A DNA stretch of 64,000 nucleotides from Sternotherus odoratus (lineage: Eukaryota > Chordata > Testudines > Kinosternidae): the NCBI GenBank assembly GCA_032164245.1, contig JAVMKO010000006.1:103681310-103745309 (forward strand), written 5' to 3'. The notes under the pieces are model-generated. The model searched no databases and was not told the DNA's origin. It was given only the letters and a program-made list of their open reading frames with translations. The position numbers were made by a program, and so were the translations under genes. Shown here one piece after another: positions 11,264 to 23,178 of the stretch. The number at the start of each line of letters is the position of its first letter. Positions within the stretch are counted from its first letter, which is position 1.

Positions 11264-11926
11264 CCCACTTCCACCTTCCTGGGTCTGACCTCGGAGCATT
11301 CAGCACCTTCTGCCCCTCCGTGTGCTTCCCCCAGCAAGCCCGCCTGGGCGGGGTCCTGGGGGAGCCCATGGGTTCTGCACCCCAAATCCCCAGTCAAATG
11401 TGACTCTCAGCCAGCCAGCAGAATAGACGGTTTATTTGAGATGTCAGGAACACCATCCAACTCACAGCTTCTCAGTCTCAACAGGGCCCCTCAGTCAGGC
11501 ATGTCCTTCTGGGGTGCCAGGAGAATGAGACTCAGATTCTGGGCTCCTGCTTCTTCCCCAGGTTTATTCGATGACTTCCATCTGGTCTAACACAGACCAT
11601 GTAGCGAGCGAGCGTGAGCCCTCAGCTGGATCCAATTTGGGGCCAGAGAGCGAGATGGCTCCTCTCCCCTTCCCAGCTAGACCCAGACTGACCACTCCCC
11701 CACCTCCAGTCCCTCTGTCCTTTCCTTTGTCTGGTTTCCCAGGCTTGAGGTATCACCTGACCTCTCTCCCCTCCTGGGGTAAACTTACAGCTTCACCCAT
11801 TAACACCTGCAGTGGCTTTGCTCTGCATCAGCTACACATTCCTTTCCCTCCACAAAGATGCTCAAGAAACGCATAGGGGAAACTGAGGCACACACACACA
11901 CAGTATTCCTACTTCATCACAGACAC

Positions 11927-13343
11927 CTCTTGGGATTTTGGACTCTGCTTTCAATTTCCTGACTTTGGTGCATTCAAAATCTTATATTTCATAGTTCAAT
12001 AAAAGAGGTAGTAGTGGTTTGTCCCATTTGTGTTCATATACATTTATAATTGTTTGTGAACTTCACTCATCCATTTGCCTTGAAGGTGTCCTCTTTTAGG
12101 GTGTGTAGAAGTTTGAACACATGCCACGTTACGGTTCCTTGTTTATCACTGTTATCTGTTAATATCAGATTTTGTCATCTTCCCAACAGCCTGACCCAAA
12201 GTGAACTGAAATAAATGGAAAAAGTTCCCTTGGCATCAAGCTGTTTTGGATCAGAACCTCCTACAGTGAGTGGGATCACTACATTCCTAGTTAATAGATG
12301 AATACTGCCCTCCTCCTGCAAAAACAAACCCATCTCTATTTCATTGAACTGTTCCAGGGAACTGTCAGCATTTTTGCAAACAAAATAAAATAAAAATAAT
12401 AATAAATACAAATATTTTTATTTGGGAACCTTAGCAATGTGGGGTGGAAGGGACCTCATGTAGTCAAGTCAGGCTTCCTGTGCTGGAGCAAGGCCAAGTA
12501 ACAGCAAGAAAATATCCCGATGGGTGTTTCTCCGACCTGTTCTGAGAGATTCAACACTGGGGATTCCACATGTTGAACTGTCCAGCTTCAGTTCCTCATG
12601 CTCCCATTCTCCTCTATAGGCCAGTGTTGCTGGTTCAACTACATCTCCCAGTTGCTCCATTTCAAAACCAAAATACTTCAGATTTCAGCCAAAATATACC
12701 AGCGCCAAAATATTTTGGATTTGAGGTTTTGTTTCTGAAAGCTCAAAAATTTCCAAGGAGGTAGGTGGAAATTTTGCCCAGGTCTACATAAAAAGCTGCT
12801 ATTAACAATGAGGGTAATTAACCCTTGAAATGATTAACCAAGGGTCATGGTGGATACTAAGTTCATGAACAATTTTTCATTCAAGATTGGCTGGTTTGTT
12901 TCAAAGATATGCTCTAGTTTACAATGAAAAATATTGGAAAAAGATGATGTCCTGTTATATAAGCAATTAGACTAGATCGGGTTTTTTTAATTTGTTTCTG
13001 CAAACACCTTGGGACCACAGACTGTATCTAAGTCCTGGTCTACACTACGTGTTAAAGTCAAATTTATCCATGTTAAATCGATCTTTCCAGTTTGACCGCT
13101 CCGGACAGCGCTCTGAACGCGGATGCACTGGGCAGTTAGACAGGAAGAGCCTCGGGAACTTTTCAATCTCACTTCCTCTTTGGCCAGCATGGCGAGATCT
13201 CCTGCACAGCTCACCATGCAGAGCCCACCAGCAGAGGAGCCCAGGCAGTCCCCGACTGGAAAAGGGGCCCCACTGGGAGAGGTTTGCTGCTGGTCACTAG
13301 CAAGACATTATGAGAGAAGCCCAGTCTTGAGTTACTGAGAGAG
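11927..13343. repeat. Array spacer block, copy 2 (right part)
   Basis: Noncoding sequence like 5515-6300, extended to 13343. Near 13029-13110 it contains text of the CCTGGTCTACACTA type, a fragment of a MITE seen more fully at about 54523. No gene is supported. Confidence 0.6.
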
Positions 13344-14130
13344 ACTGGCCCTGGAGGGAGTCCTTGGCAAGGGACACTCCTGGGATGGTTAGTATCAATG
13401 TGGAACAGCCAGATGCATCATGGGTTACAAGTGTCATGCCCAGCACCCTGAGCTCAAGGGGATGTTGCCTAATGGAGACTGATCACCCAGCCCCTTCCCT
13501 GCCCCATTTAAAGCTCCTGGGGCTTGTATTGTCCAGTGGGGGGAAGAGCGGATGAGAGCAGGCAGCAGTGGGAAGAGATGTGATGAGCCCCAGGGAAGCG
13601 CTGGAGAGAGAGATCTGGGGGAGATGTCTCTGGCAGGGTGGGGGGAGGGTGACACACTAACTGTGTGATGGGATGCTACGTGAATGGGGTTGGGAAACTG
13701 GGGTCCACACAGGATGGCAGCTAATCTTGCCTAGGTCCATATCAGAATTGGGGAGCAGCCAAGGGGTCCAGGATGGGCAGATTTCTACCTAGGACCAGAT
13801 GAAATGCCCTTGGCAAGGTGCTGTCATGGTTCATTATCTGCTGGGTGCAATGAAATCCGTATCTGCAGTGACTCGGTGTCACATTTATTACTCAGCTGGA
13901 ATCCAGTATCAGAGAATCCTCAGGTTGGCTTGGCAAAGCCGAGCTGAAGGCAAAAGTTGTGTTGGCAGCAACAAGTGCCTCAATTTCCCCAGCTCTCAGG
14001 GGTCCCTCTGGGCTCTCCCTCCTTTTGTACCTGCGTTTCCATGGGATGCTGAGTCTCTGGGGTTCTCATAAACACAGTCCCTCCCTTGCTTCTCCCCATT
14101 CCCAGAGTGCCCCTGGGAGCCAGACCCTTT
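13344..14130 (-). pseudogene. Scar of a deleted GLYAT-like gene copy
   Basis: From 13344 to about 13735 the sequence matches the 3' flank of the genes (compare 37009-37500). From about 13736 to 14110 it matches the 5' flank (compare 1860-2170, with the shared order TATCAG, ATTCATTA, GCAATG, TGCA, GTGTCA). The gene body that should lie between is missing. This is best explained as a former array member whose exons were removed by deletion. The same scar exists at 25377-26150. Confidence 0.6.
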
Positions 14131-15240
14131 CCTGGGGGTCTGAGGGAGCAACCAATGACTGAACGGGCTTTGGGGAGGGAGGACACCCCTGCCCCAGTGG
14201 ACCCTGGTGGCTGGCAGAGCCGTGGCATAGAGCAGGTGGGTAGTGGAGGAAGTGAGGTCAGTGGCTGTTGTTCTTTGTGTGGGCTGCTTGCCAGGCTGCA
14301 GATCTTCAGAAGTGCGAGTCGGGCCTCATTTGCTATGGAGTAAGGGGGCATTTTTCTCCCTGGGGCTAGGTACCCCCTAACTTTCCATAGGTCCATCCGC
14401 TCCACTTTTTACCTCTCCTTGCAATGCAGGAGATTATCACTTGTAATGTTCAACGCCCCCACTCCCTGAGTTTTTCTGAAATAACACCTCTGGTGTTGGG
14501 GTCCCTATGTGGGGGAGGAAACAGGGAGTCCCCAGTGTGCAACCTGGACTATGGGACTGCTGAGTCCTCCCAACCCACCAGTGTGGGCTGTCCCTCACTC
14601 TGTGACTCTCATGTGAAGCTACAAACCTCTGACACATACTGCAGTCACACAGCCATCCACAGTCAGGGACACAACTAGCCGAGTGACATGAATGATCTCC
14701 CAGCCACTCATGAACTATCAATGGCTCCAGCCATTTCCCCCCAGCTCCCCAGCCTTACACCCCAGAACCGCCCTGTATTACACAGCTCAGGGCTCCCTGG
14801 GGGCAGTGCAAGTTCATTACGTTGGACACTCTTCATAGGAATGTGGACATGCACCAGCCCTTGTAATCTGAGCCAAGAATCCCCCATCACTTCAACCAAA
14901 GCCATACTGCTTTAGGGGAAATAAAAAAGAGATTTATTAACTAGAGAAAGGTAGATTGTAAGTGATTGGAAGTAGCAGGCATAGTGATCACAGTTGAAAG
15001 AAAATGAAGAAACAAAATAAATTTGCAGTCTAAATTCTAACAGTGACAGGTTGGGATCAGAGGAAACCCCCTTGGGAGCTGCCAACTGATGTGCCAAGAC
15101 TACTTCTGCCCCTTCTTTCCTGCCCAAATTGCTTAGGACTTCAGTACCCTGCCTGGTTTGAGCGAGACCCACTAGCCTACTCCAAAATCAGAAACCCAAA
15201 TCTGACACGTCCCGATCAGCTGTAGGCTTGCCTGGAAATA
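14131..15240. other. Intergenic sequence before gene B
   Basis: No gene is supported. It is identical in layout to 26170-27270. An AATAAA on the minus strand at 14933-14938 lies about 890 bases downstream of the gene B stop and could be its polyadenylation signal, but it could equally belong to an old LTR element. Confidence 0.35.
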
Positions 15241-15823
15241 GTTTAAGGAGCGTTCCTGCCTCTAGCACTCCGATGTTCAACTCCCAATGGGTCCAAACCG
15301 TGAATAAGCCCCAACCCCTCTGTCCCATTTAAAGTTGTTTTGGCTTGTATTGTCCAGTGGGAGGGCGGGGGGGGGGGGGGGGGGAAGAGCTGATGAGAGC
15401 AGGCAGCAGTGGGGAGAGATGTGAAGAGCCCCAGGGAAGCGTTGGAGAGAGAGATCCGGGGGAGATGTCTCTGGCAGGTTGGGGGAGGGTGACACACTGA
15501 CTGTGGGGGGTTAGAGATGGGATAAGCTGAGCCGGCTGTCCCAGGGAAAGTGGGGAGGGTATCAGAGCAGAAGCAGGAGACAGGTGAGCATGTGATGTGA
15601 TTGGATGGAAGCTCGTTGAGCTGTTGCTGGGGTGTCTGAAAGTGGAACTGGGATGGGGGTGCTACGTGTAGGGGGTTGGGGGAGTGGGGTCCACCCAGGA
15701 GGGCAGGTAATGGGGCCTGGGAGACTAGGACACACTCTGGAAAGCTGGGGATGGTGCTGTGAGGCTGTGGGTAGCAGATCCCTGGTGGGCTGGAGCTAGG
15801 AGATGTTACTGGTTCCACTGGGT

Positions 15824-18800
15824 CTAACACTGATCCCCAGACTCCCCCACCCCCCTCCCTTGGCTTCCCTTAGCCCCAGTCTGGCAGGGGTCCTGAGTGG
15901 CTGTGCTGGGGACTCCAGTGGGGTCTGTGCCCGGTGCTGGGCTGGGGGTTAAGGTCGGGGTTCTCTGCAGTGTTGCGTTGTGGAGGATGTAGTAGAACAG
16001 GCAGGGCTGGCGCTGGAAGCCCAAACTCTCCAGCACCCTCTGCATGGGGTAGTTGTCCGGGGCCACGTGGCAGTAGCTGGGATAGCCTAGTGCGTGCATC
16101 CGCTTGGCCATGACATTCTTGAGCAAACTATGGTAGCCGCACCGCCGGTGCTGGGGCAGGGTGTAGCCATGTCTCATCGCACCGAACGGTTCTGAAAGGT
16201 TCCAGCTGACAGGGCGGTTGGTGGCATCCAGGAGGCAGACACTGGGGAAGTAGCGGATCAGGCTGTTCAGGTATCTCCTGCTCCTCTCATTGCCCCCGAA
16301 GGTCCACGTCCCATTCAGGAGGTCGGTGTGGGAGATGTCCAGGGACGAGAGCCTCATGGCCGGGTCCAGCCTGGGGGGTGGGAGGAGAGAGCAGCAGGAT
16401 CAACCCCCAAATGTCAGCGCTGAGGAGTGACACCTCAGAATCATGAGATTGGCCCTAAAATCACGGGGCTTTTACAAAAGATCACGCTGTGATTACTGGC
16501 CTCCCTTGACAGCCGAATTCCCCCAGCCCCGACCCCCCGTGTTACAATCACTGCTGCCAACAGTCCCAGATTTATGATGGTGAGTCTGAGATGAGCCTCC
16601 CTGCAGAAGCTCCTACTCCAGCATCTCTCCATCCCCCTCACAGCAATTCATTCTGCCCCAGCAGTTCTGCCCCAGTACAGGGAACCATCAACTCTCTTCA
16701 CAGGCCCTGTAGCCTCCCCGCTGAACCTCCTGCTGTTCCTCCACCCCTCCCAGCCCTGTCGGGGGCTGCAGCAGGCTCCCCTCTGCCCTTCCCAGGCTGG
16801 TTGTCCCTGGGGTGGGGGAGCCCAAGAACCATCCTGTCCCATTGCTCACAGGAAGGGAGGGGGAAGGGAAGTGATGTCACCTGAGATGCTGAGCAATTCC
16901 TGCTGCCTCTTTCCCCCCCCCCGTCTCCCCACTCATAAGAAGGGGGGGGGTCACATTACTGTGGGGAGGGGCAGGGCTGGGGAACTCTTACTGCAGCAGC
17001 TCTGAGGGGCAGCCAATCAGAATATCCCCCTCCCCCACCCAAGGCAGAGCAGGATTCCCATGAAACTCATTGTGAGACTCAGCCAAACTCCTGGGATTCA
17101 AGAAAAGGGGAGGCCAGAGCCAAGTGGAGTGGACAGCTGGCTGGTTCAGGTGGTGGTGGGGGGAATGGGACATGAGACCTTTCCCCACTAGCCTACAGAG
17201 TGGGCAGCTCTACCTATTGTCCCCTCTCATTAGAACAGAGGGTCTCATTCCACCTGCTGACAGAGACCCCCACATCCCCAAAATGCCCCTGGGTCCTTGG
17301 TCCTGGGTGAGGAGCTGAGGTGTGAACAGACTGTGGGCAGGGTACGTTCCTCTCCAGTCTGGCCCAGTAGAGATGTGCGGCAGAGATGGGGGGAGCATGG
17401 CAGTTCGGTGCCCAAACCCTGCCAGGGCTGATGGCTGATTGCGGGAGTGCCCGGTCATGTGTGTGGAACCCCATTGGTCTCACAGGAGCCCTTTGCATCA
17501 GGGTTTTCTGGCAGAGGCTGGGACCCTGTGCAGGAGCTGAAGAGGGATCTCCCTCCCCATGGCTGAACCCACCCCATGGTACACGTAGTACGCGGAAGAT
17601 GAATGTGACGGCAGTCGCTAGGAAGTGCAATTACGCTTCCAAGGCGTCCCCAGGGTAACACATAATTAAGGTTCTCAGCCTGGGAATGGCCTTGTGTTCC
17701 TGTTATCTCGTGTGTGTGTCTGAGGAGTTTCTCAGCTGTGTGAGCTGTTTACTTGGTCTGTGTGAAACTCGGCTTGTGTGAAACCAGACAGGTAAACTAA
17801 GGCAGTACTGAATAACATGTCATTAGTTATTCATGAGCTATGTATGAGATGTAAATGAGCAAGTGTATTTATGTGTCTGAGCCCTCATGTATGATGGGCT
17901 TCCTCCCTGGCCATTGCTCCGATGTGCCAGGTCTCCCATCTGCTGCTGTGCTGAGCGGGGCCCCCAGCACAAGTGTGCCGCTACCTTCAATAAACTCACA
18001 TCTAGCTACTATGTGTGAGCATTGTTTCTATGGGACTCTTAGGGTACCTGTGACAAAGTGGGAGTACTGTGTGTGTGTGCCTCAGTTTCCCCTATGCATT
18101 TCTTAAGTGTCTATGTGAAGGGATTGGGGCTAACGCTGGAAGCAAGGAGGCAACGCCCTCCCCTCTGTGCATCCCTGGAAGCTGTAACCTGACCCCAGGT
18201 GGGGGAGGCAGGTCAGCTGAACCTGTTGAAGGGAAGCCCGGGAAACCAAACAAAGGAACAAAGGAGCAGGAAGTGGCTAGAGGGTTTGGTCAGTCTGGGT
18301 CTGGGTCTGGGTCGAGCTGGGAAGAGGGAGAGAAGCCAACTCGCTCTCTGGCCCCAAGATGGATCCAGCGGAGGGCTCACGCTGGCTCGCTGCATGGTCT
18401 GTGTTGGACCAGATGGAAGTCATCGAATAAACCTGGGGAAGAAGCAGGAGCCCAGAATCTGGGTCTCACCTCCTGGCATCCCCCAGAAAGGCCTGACTGA
18501 GGGACCCTGTTTGGACTGAGAAGCTGTGAGTTGGATGGTTCCTAACATCTTAAATAAACCGTCTATTCTGCTGGCTGGCTGAGAGTCACGTTTGACTGTG
18601 GATTTGGGGTGCAGAACCCATGGGCTCCCCCAGGACCCTGCCCAGGCGGGCTTGCTGGGGGAAGCACACGGAGGGGCAGAAGGTGCTGAATGCTCCGAGG
18701 TCAGACCCAGGAAGGTGGAAGTGGGGACCCCTGAAGCTCCTGGCCTGGGAAACAGGCTGTGTATGGAGAAGGGGCCCTTCACCCGGAGTCCGGTCTGGCT

Positions 18801-21212
18801 TCCTAGGGAGCGGTTCCAGTCCATCGCCCGGGCGCTCCGTGACAGTACCCTACAACAACTACGCTCACCAGTCCCTGCAGGTTCCCTGAGTGAGGTTGAG
18901 TTCAGTACCAATCCCACTGGGATTCTGCTGGTGGCAACAAGACCCCAGTGCCCCAGGCCCTGTATGGGGAATAGCCAGCCAGATCGTGGGCATCTCAGTG
19001 CCACGCTGGCCAGGGACCCTGTGGCGCAAGCAGAAACTGACCGGATTTCAGGCATGGAGCTGGGATCTGGGTGGAGGTAAGCGAAGAAGTGTATCACTTC
19101 CAGATGGATCCCTTTTGCCTCGGAGATGTCCCTGGAGGTTTCGTAGACCCCGTCCTGGATCCCTGCATGGGGAGCGATGAGCTGTGAGCGGTGGGGATGG
19201 GGACTGAAGGGTGGTGAGAAAATCCCCCTTAAGTGTAGGGAGCCCAACCTGGCAAGGGGGTGGACGGGGCAGGAGTCTGAGCTTCCAAACCTACCGGCTC
19301 CACCCCTCAGGGAAGAAGAAGTGCTGAGCTGAGCCAACTCCAGCCCAGCCCTGGCAAGGAGCAACCCCATATATTCCTGCCCCCAATAGAGCTGGTAGCT
19401 TGAGGGACCTGAGGGTTTCGGGGTCGGCACTGTAGGGCGGGATCCTGGGGTTTGGCCCAGACAGAACATGTATGTTCAGTGGCCGTGATGCTCTCCCCAG
19501 TGCTGTGGGGCCCATGTTACCGTGGATCCAGAAGGCCTGGCTCCAGTTGATGGCACTGCCCAGCAGGGCCTGGTAGGCGCCCAGGTCCCGGTAGTACGCT
19601 GCGTACGTGTTGGTGTAGAAATCAGAGTCGTCTGTTACCATCTGCCAGGGGAGACGTGGAAAAGAGTGGGGAACTCCCTTTGGAATGACTGATCTGCCCC
19701 CATGAACCAGCCTTGGCATGGCCTTAGGCCCCCCCAGAAGGGAAAGGCCTCAAATCCCAGTCCCCCGCTCTGAGCCAGACTGGCTCCTGCCTCGGTCCCC
19801 TAGAGGAGAAAGGCTCCATGTCCTACTCCCCACCCCCAATCCCCATCCGCCCCCAGGAGAAGCACTGTTGCTGAGGGGTGGCACCTCTCTGCATCGCCGG
19901 ATGAGAACGGCTTTGAACTCGGGCCACGAATCCACCAGCACCTCATACACAGCCGGGTTCCCACGGTTTATGATCATCACGGCACCGAGGACCTACCAGA
20001 GACATGGGGCGGGGGTCAGAGCTGGAGGAGGGGCAGAAATTCCCACCCTCATGACTGGGCCAGGAGCTTCCCATTGTTTATTGGGGGTTTCAGTGTCTCA
20101 TGATCTTCTGTGACTTTGGGGAGTATTTTGCCCTTTTCAAAAATGGCTGCCCTTGCCTATGGGGTGGACACCACAGGCTGCCATTAGTCAAGATGGCTGC
20201 CACCTCAGCCAAGGAAAATGGCTTCCACAGGCTCTGGAGAGCAGAGACTGGAGGGTTTCAGGAGAATGTGGGGAGCAGCAAGGAGAGGGGATTGAGGGGT
20301 GAGTGGGGGGATGTGGGGTGACAGTAGTGGTTGGTTTGAGGGGCAGGAAGTGGGTAGGTAGGTGAAGGGGTGAGTGTTGTGGGTAGCCATGGGGCAGGGC
20401 GTATGATTGGGAAAGCTGTGGGGGGCCTGTCTGTTCACACACACCATGGGTTTACTGTCTTGATTGTGGGGTTTGATCCCTGATTTCAGGCTCCTGGGCA
20501 GGAGACACCTGAGTGCGGGGAGCGGAGCAGGACAAGGAGGCTGGTGACTCTGCCACAATCTGGAGCCATGTGATGGGCACAGAGCCATGGAGGGAGCCAG
20601 AGGGACCCAGCTCTACAGTTAGCTGCCTGGAGTCCTCCCATGCAGTGATTGGCTGTCACGGTGCCCGCCCGTCATGTGCTTGGCTGATCCAGAGCCATCG
20701 TCCACTCTGACTGGCTGGGAAGGTCCCGTCGGCTACGCTGGGTGAGCAGCAGGTTTGGACTTTGGGAGACAGGAGCAGAGCCACCCAAGGGTGGGTAAGT
20801 GGGTCAGTTTGCTCCAGGCCCCGGTCTCTGCAGGGGTTCCCATGGGAATACATGTTACTATAGTATTGCATCTTTTTTTATAGAGGAGGCCCCCAAAATT
20901 GCTTTGCCCTGGACCCCTAAATACTCTGGGAGGCACTGGACATGAGGGAGCAGCAGGTGACTCGGAGAGCAGCCAGCACCTGGGTGCGGAGGGGCCTGCC
21001 CCTCAGGCCTGATCTCCAACCCATCTCCCAGGGGATTCAGAGGGACCTTCCCCTGCTCTCTGCCCCATGGGGGTGGGGAAGGTTGAGTCCCATCCCTGGG
21101 CTGTGGGCAGTGGGCCTGGGCACAACAACGTCACCGGCAGCGTCTCAGGCAAGAGCCCCCGAAGTGTCGCCTCCAGCAGCCTCAGCTTGGAGGAGCAGCT
21201 CAGGATCAGCAT
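15824..21212 (-). CDS. GLYATL3-like: Glycine N-acyltransferase-like protein, copy B (five coding exons)
   Basis: Joined coding exons are 21135-21212, 19885-19992, 19521-19641, 19042-19162 and 15824-16370 (stop at 15824). Their phases match and they give 324 residues. Family enzymes transfer acyl groups from acyl-CoA to glycine or other amino acids, usually in mitochondria. Exons 1-4 form the GLYAT N-terminal domain, with [14 protein letters not shown] and [15 protein letters not shown]. The last exon holds the GNAT-fold C-terminal domain, with [23 protein letters not shown] and the CoA-loop region [11 protein letters not shown] strong acceptor (pyrimidine tract then CAG) at 21265 gives 53 bases of 5' leader in the first coding exon. 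A noncoding exon probably ends near 21508. The Pro/Ser/Thr-rich tail of about 40 residues is longer than in the mammalian proteins I know. Sequence is closest to GLYATL3. No disabling change is seen. Confidence 0.88.
17580..18856 (+). mobile_element. Nested insertion in intron 5 of gene B
   Basis: Copies D and E read directly from CCATGG into CTACGCTCCCCAGT at the equivalent intron position. Copies B and C have about 1.28 kb inserted. The outer part (17580-18048 and 18845-18856) is an unclassified element with AATAAA near 17989. It is interrupted by a solo LTR. Both insertions predate the B/C duplication because C carries them too (29595-30871). Confidence 0.6.
18049..18844 (+). mobile_element. 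Solo LTR (TGTGACAAAG family) in intron 5 of gene B
   Basis: It begins TGTGACAAAG and ends CTCCGTGACA, and is flanked by the 5-bp duplication GTACC (18044-18048 and 18845-18849). AATAAA occurs near 18425. It is the same family as 10238, 43522, 59759 and 62822, here on the plus strand and so antisense to the gene. Confidence 0.9.
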
Positions 21213-21507
21213 CTCTGTCAGGATGGGCCCTTGGCAGGTTCCTGGGAACGTGGTGTACAGGACACCTGGGAGGAGGGGAGGAGAGAAACCCATCAGTTAT
21301 GTGGGTCTATCCCCAGCCCCGCAAGTAACCCCAGAAGTAGGCATGGTATCCTCAACCTCCCATCCCTACCATAACAAACCTACAATAACACCCCAGTCTG
21401 GGTGCAGCCCCCGTGCTCACCAGAGACCCTACAATAATAATCTGTGGCCCCATCCATGCCAGGCTGGTCTGTGCAGGTCTAGGGTCACTCAACTAGCTTC
21501 CACTCAC

Positions 21508-21725
21508 TTGGGCAGTCTCTGTGCCAGGGTAAGGAGCAGTCCTGGAGAAGGCAGTGCGGTCCCTGCCCGGCAGCACCTGCTCCATTCTCTGCTGGATCTC
21601 ACTCGCCCTTTGGTCTGCTCCAGTCTCTTAACCCTGAGCGAATGAACCATTAACAGAGTCTGTACCTTGTCCTGAGCCGGGGGCACCTCCCTGCAGTCAC
21701 AAGGCACCATCCGGTTCCTTTCATG
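21508..21725 (-). other. Probable 5' noncoding exon of copy B
   Basis: This matches the block at 1482-1684. The donor is GTGAGTGG, but the preceding bases are CAA instead of CAG, a small weakening relative to the other copies. The right limit is not known. Confidence 0.35.
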
Positions 21726-21829
21726 AGCAGCGAGGGGTGAACCGATTTCCTGGGGTCAGCGGAGTGGAATACTGGGGAAACACGAGCACAGCCAGGAGTG
21801 GGGCCTGGGCAAACCAACTCTGCCGGTGC

Positions 21830-22347
21830 CTCTCAACCCGACCCACAGCCCCGGCTGTCCCAACCCTGGGTTCCTGCATAGCAGCTCTGCTAACTCTGTC
21901 TCTGTCTTTGATAGGGGGTTCTGCTGGGATGAGAGTCTCCAGTCTGGGCCTATCTCGTTGACTGCATCCTTCCCTCTGGCCTGTGTCTCTCCCAGCTCTG
22001 TCCCCCATGGCGTGTGTGCCTTACACTCGGTGCTTGTTTTGTCCGTGCAAAGGCTGGTATTTCACATGGGTCCCTATCAGCACTGGGGAGGGCTCTTTGG
22101 GTCCAGGCTGAGCAGGTTTCACCTACAACAAGATGGAAGCCCTCTGAAACGTGGCTGTCCTGGCTCATTATCCACTGGGAGCAATGCAATCAGGATCTGC
22201 AATGACAGCCTCATATTTATTATTTGGCTGGAATCCAGCATCTGAGAATCGCAGCTGAAGGCAGAGGCCATGTTGGCTGCACCGACTCAGTGGAATCCAT
22301 TTTGACTCACCCTCCTTTTGTCTCTGCATCCTCGTGTGAGTTCGTGG
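21830..22347. other. 5' flank of gene B (long form)
   Basis: No gene is seen. It carries the roughly 180-base block from TCTCAACCCGACCC to CCATGG that copies A and C lack, and which D (from 42195) keeps. The flank continues to GTGAGTTC, where the TGTAAG repeat interrupts it. Confidence 0.5.
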
Positions 22348-23178
22348 TGTAAGCGGGGGAATAGTCCCGCTGTTGTGGGGAATTCTCCTGACTTCTGCAC
22401 GACCCCGGTGAAATGGGCTAGCGGAAGGATCTGAGTCCTCGCTCCCACTTCCTTTATCCAGAGGCCTCCCTGACCTGGAGGGCTCCCCTTCCACTCTCCT
22501 GTCTGGTGGAGTCCTCGTAACCCCAACAAGGCTGGGCCCAGGATTTCTGGGGGGTTCAACCCCAAACCGTGGTGGGGTTACCCAGGTCAGGGGCTAGGTT
22601 GTCCCCACTCCGGGGTGCTCCCTCTGCACTGGACACTTCCCTGGCCCACTTAAAACTTAAAGCAAATGCAAATTATTTAATGAACAATTTATCTTAAAAT
22701 GAACAAGGAAGCAATAGAACGGTTAAACACCTCACCCAGTTCTGTGGCAGGGAGCATCACACACAATGTCTCTGGAGTGTCAGGACAGTTCACAGTCTGT
22801 TCCTTGTAGGGCCCAGGCCTCCTCCTTAGCTGTGCGGCAGGGTTGCTGTGACTTGGACGCTTCCTCTGGTGGGGTCCACACGCTCTCCGCCTCTGGACGG
22901 CTCCAGTTCCACCCTCTGTGTCAGCTCCACGCTGCCTCAGCACGACGACTGCTGCTGCTCTGCCTCCGATCAGCCCCTCTGGTCCCTCTGGCTGTTCCAG
23001 CTCTGTGCCCAGCACACGGCTTCCCTGCAGGCAGCCCCTATGTCTCTGCCCCCAGCACTGACCCCTCTGCCTCTGATTCCTGCAGCTGCTCCCAGGGCAG
23101 GTCTGTCCCTCTGGGCTGAGCTCTGGCTTTGGGACTGCAGCTCTGCTCCCAGCACAGGGTCTGTCTCTCTCTGGGCTG
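22348..23178 (+). mobile_element. TGTAAG-family LTR-like repeat
   Basis: It starts TGTAAGCGGGGG exactly where the gene 5' flank is broken (the unbroken flank is seen at 2130 and 34175). It runs to CTGGGCTG, directly against the next LTR. The same composite occurs at 42712-43521. I found no target duplication for it alone, so it may be internal or recombined retroelement sequence instead of a complete LTR. Confidence 0.5.

Larger units (their letters stand above)
10238..11921 (-). mobile_element. Solo LTR (TGTGATGAAG family), split by a hAT insertion
   Basis: On the minus strand the LTR runs from TGTGATGAAG to CTCCGTGAGA; without the insertion it is about 777 bp. It is flanked by the 5-bp target duplication GACAC, and the empty site is visible near 5510. 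AATAAA is present in the minus-strand reading near 11567. Recurrent open frames in this LTR (such as those containing [15 protein letters not shown] or [15 protein letters not shown]) are repeat sequence and not genes. Confidence 0.85.
10238..21829. repeat. Tandem segmental duplication, copy 1 (contains gene B)
   Basis: Apart from the hAT element, this block aligns with 23179-33844 along its whole length. The coordinate offset steps from 12033 to 12031, 12025 and 12015 through a few small indels, one of them a poly-G tract near 15370. Substitutions are sparse. Similarity ends at CTGCCGGTGC, after which copy 1 continues into the D-type flank and copy 2 into the A-type flank. Confidence 0.93.

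Noticed and set aside
10230..11403. Long proline- or glycine-rich open frames on both strands (up to 379 codons)
   Set aside because: They are produced by the stop-poor GC-rich minisatellite of the hAT element and the adjacent LTR. They have no counterpart in the empty-site copy.
15243..15830. 195-codon proline-rich frame downstream of gene B
   Set aside because: It is the 3' flank, repeated in every unit with frame-breaking differences, and is rich in poly-G/poly-C runs.
17386..17658. Other short frames in introns conserved between B and C
   Set aside because: Conservation only reflects the recent duplication. D and E do not keep these frames.
18420..19469. 349-codon minus-strand frame, repeated at 30435
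   Set aside because: It reads through a solo LTR, an exon and introns. Only the 121-bp exon inside it (19042-19162) fits the gene model.
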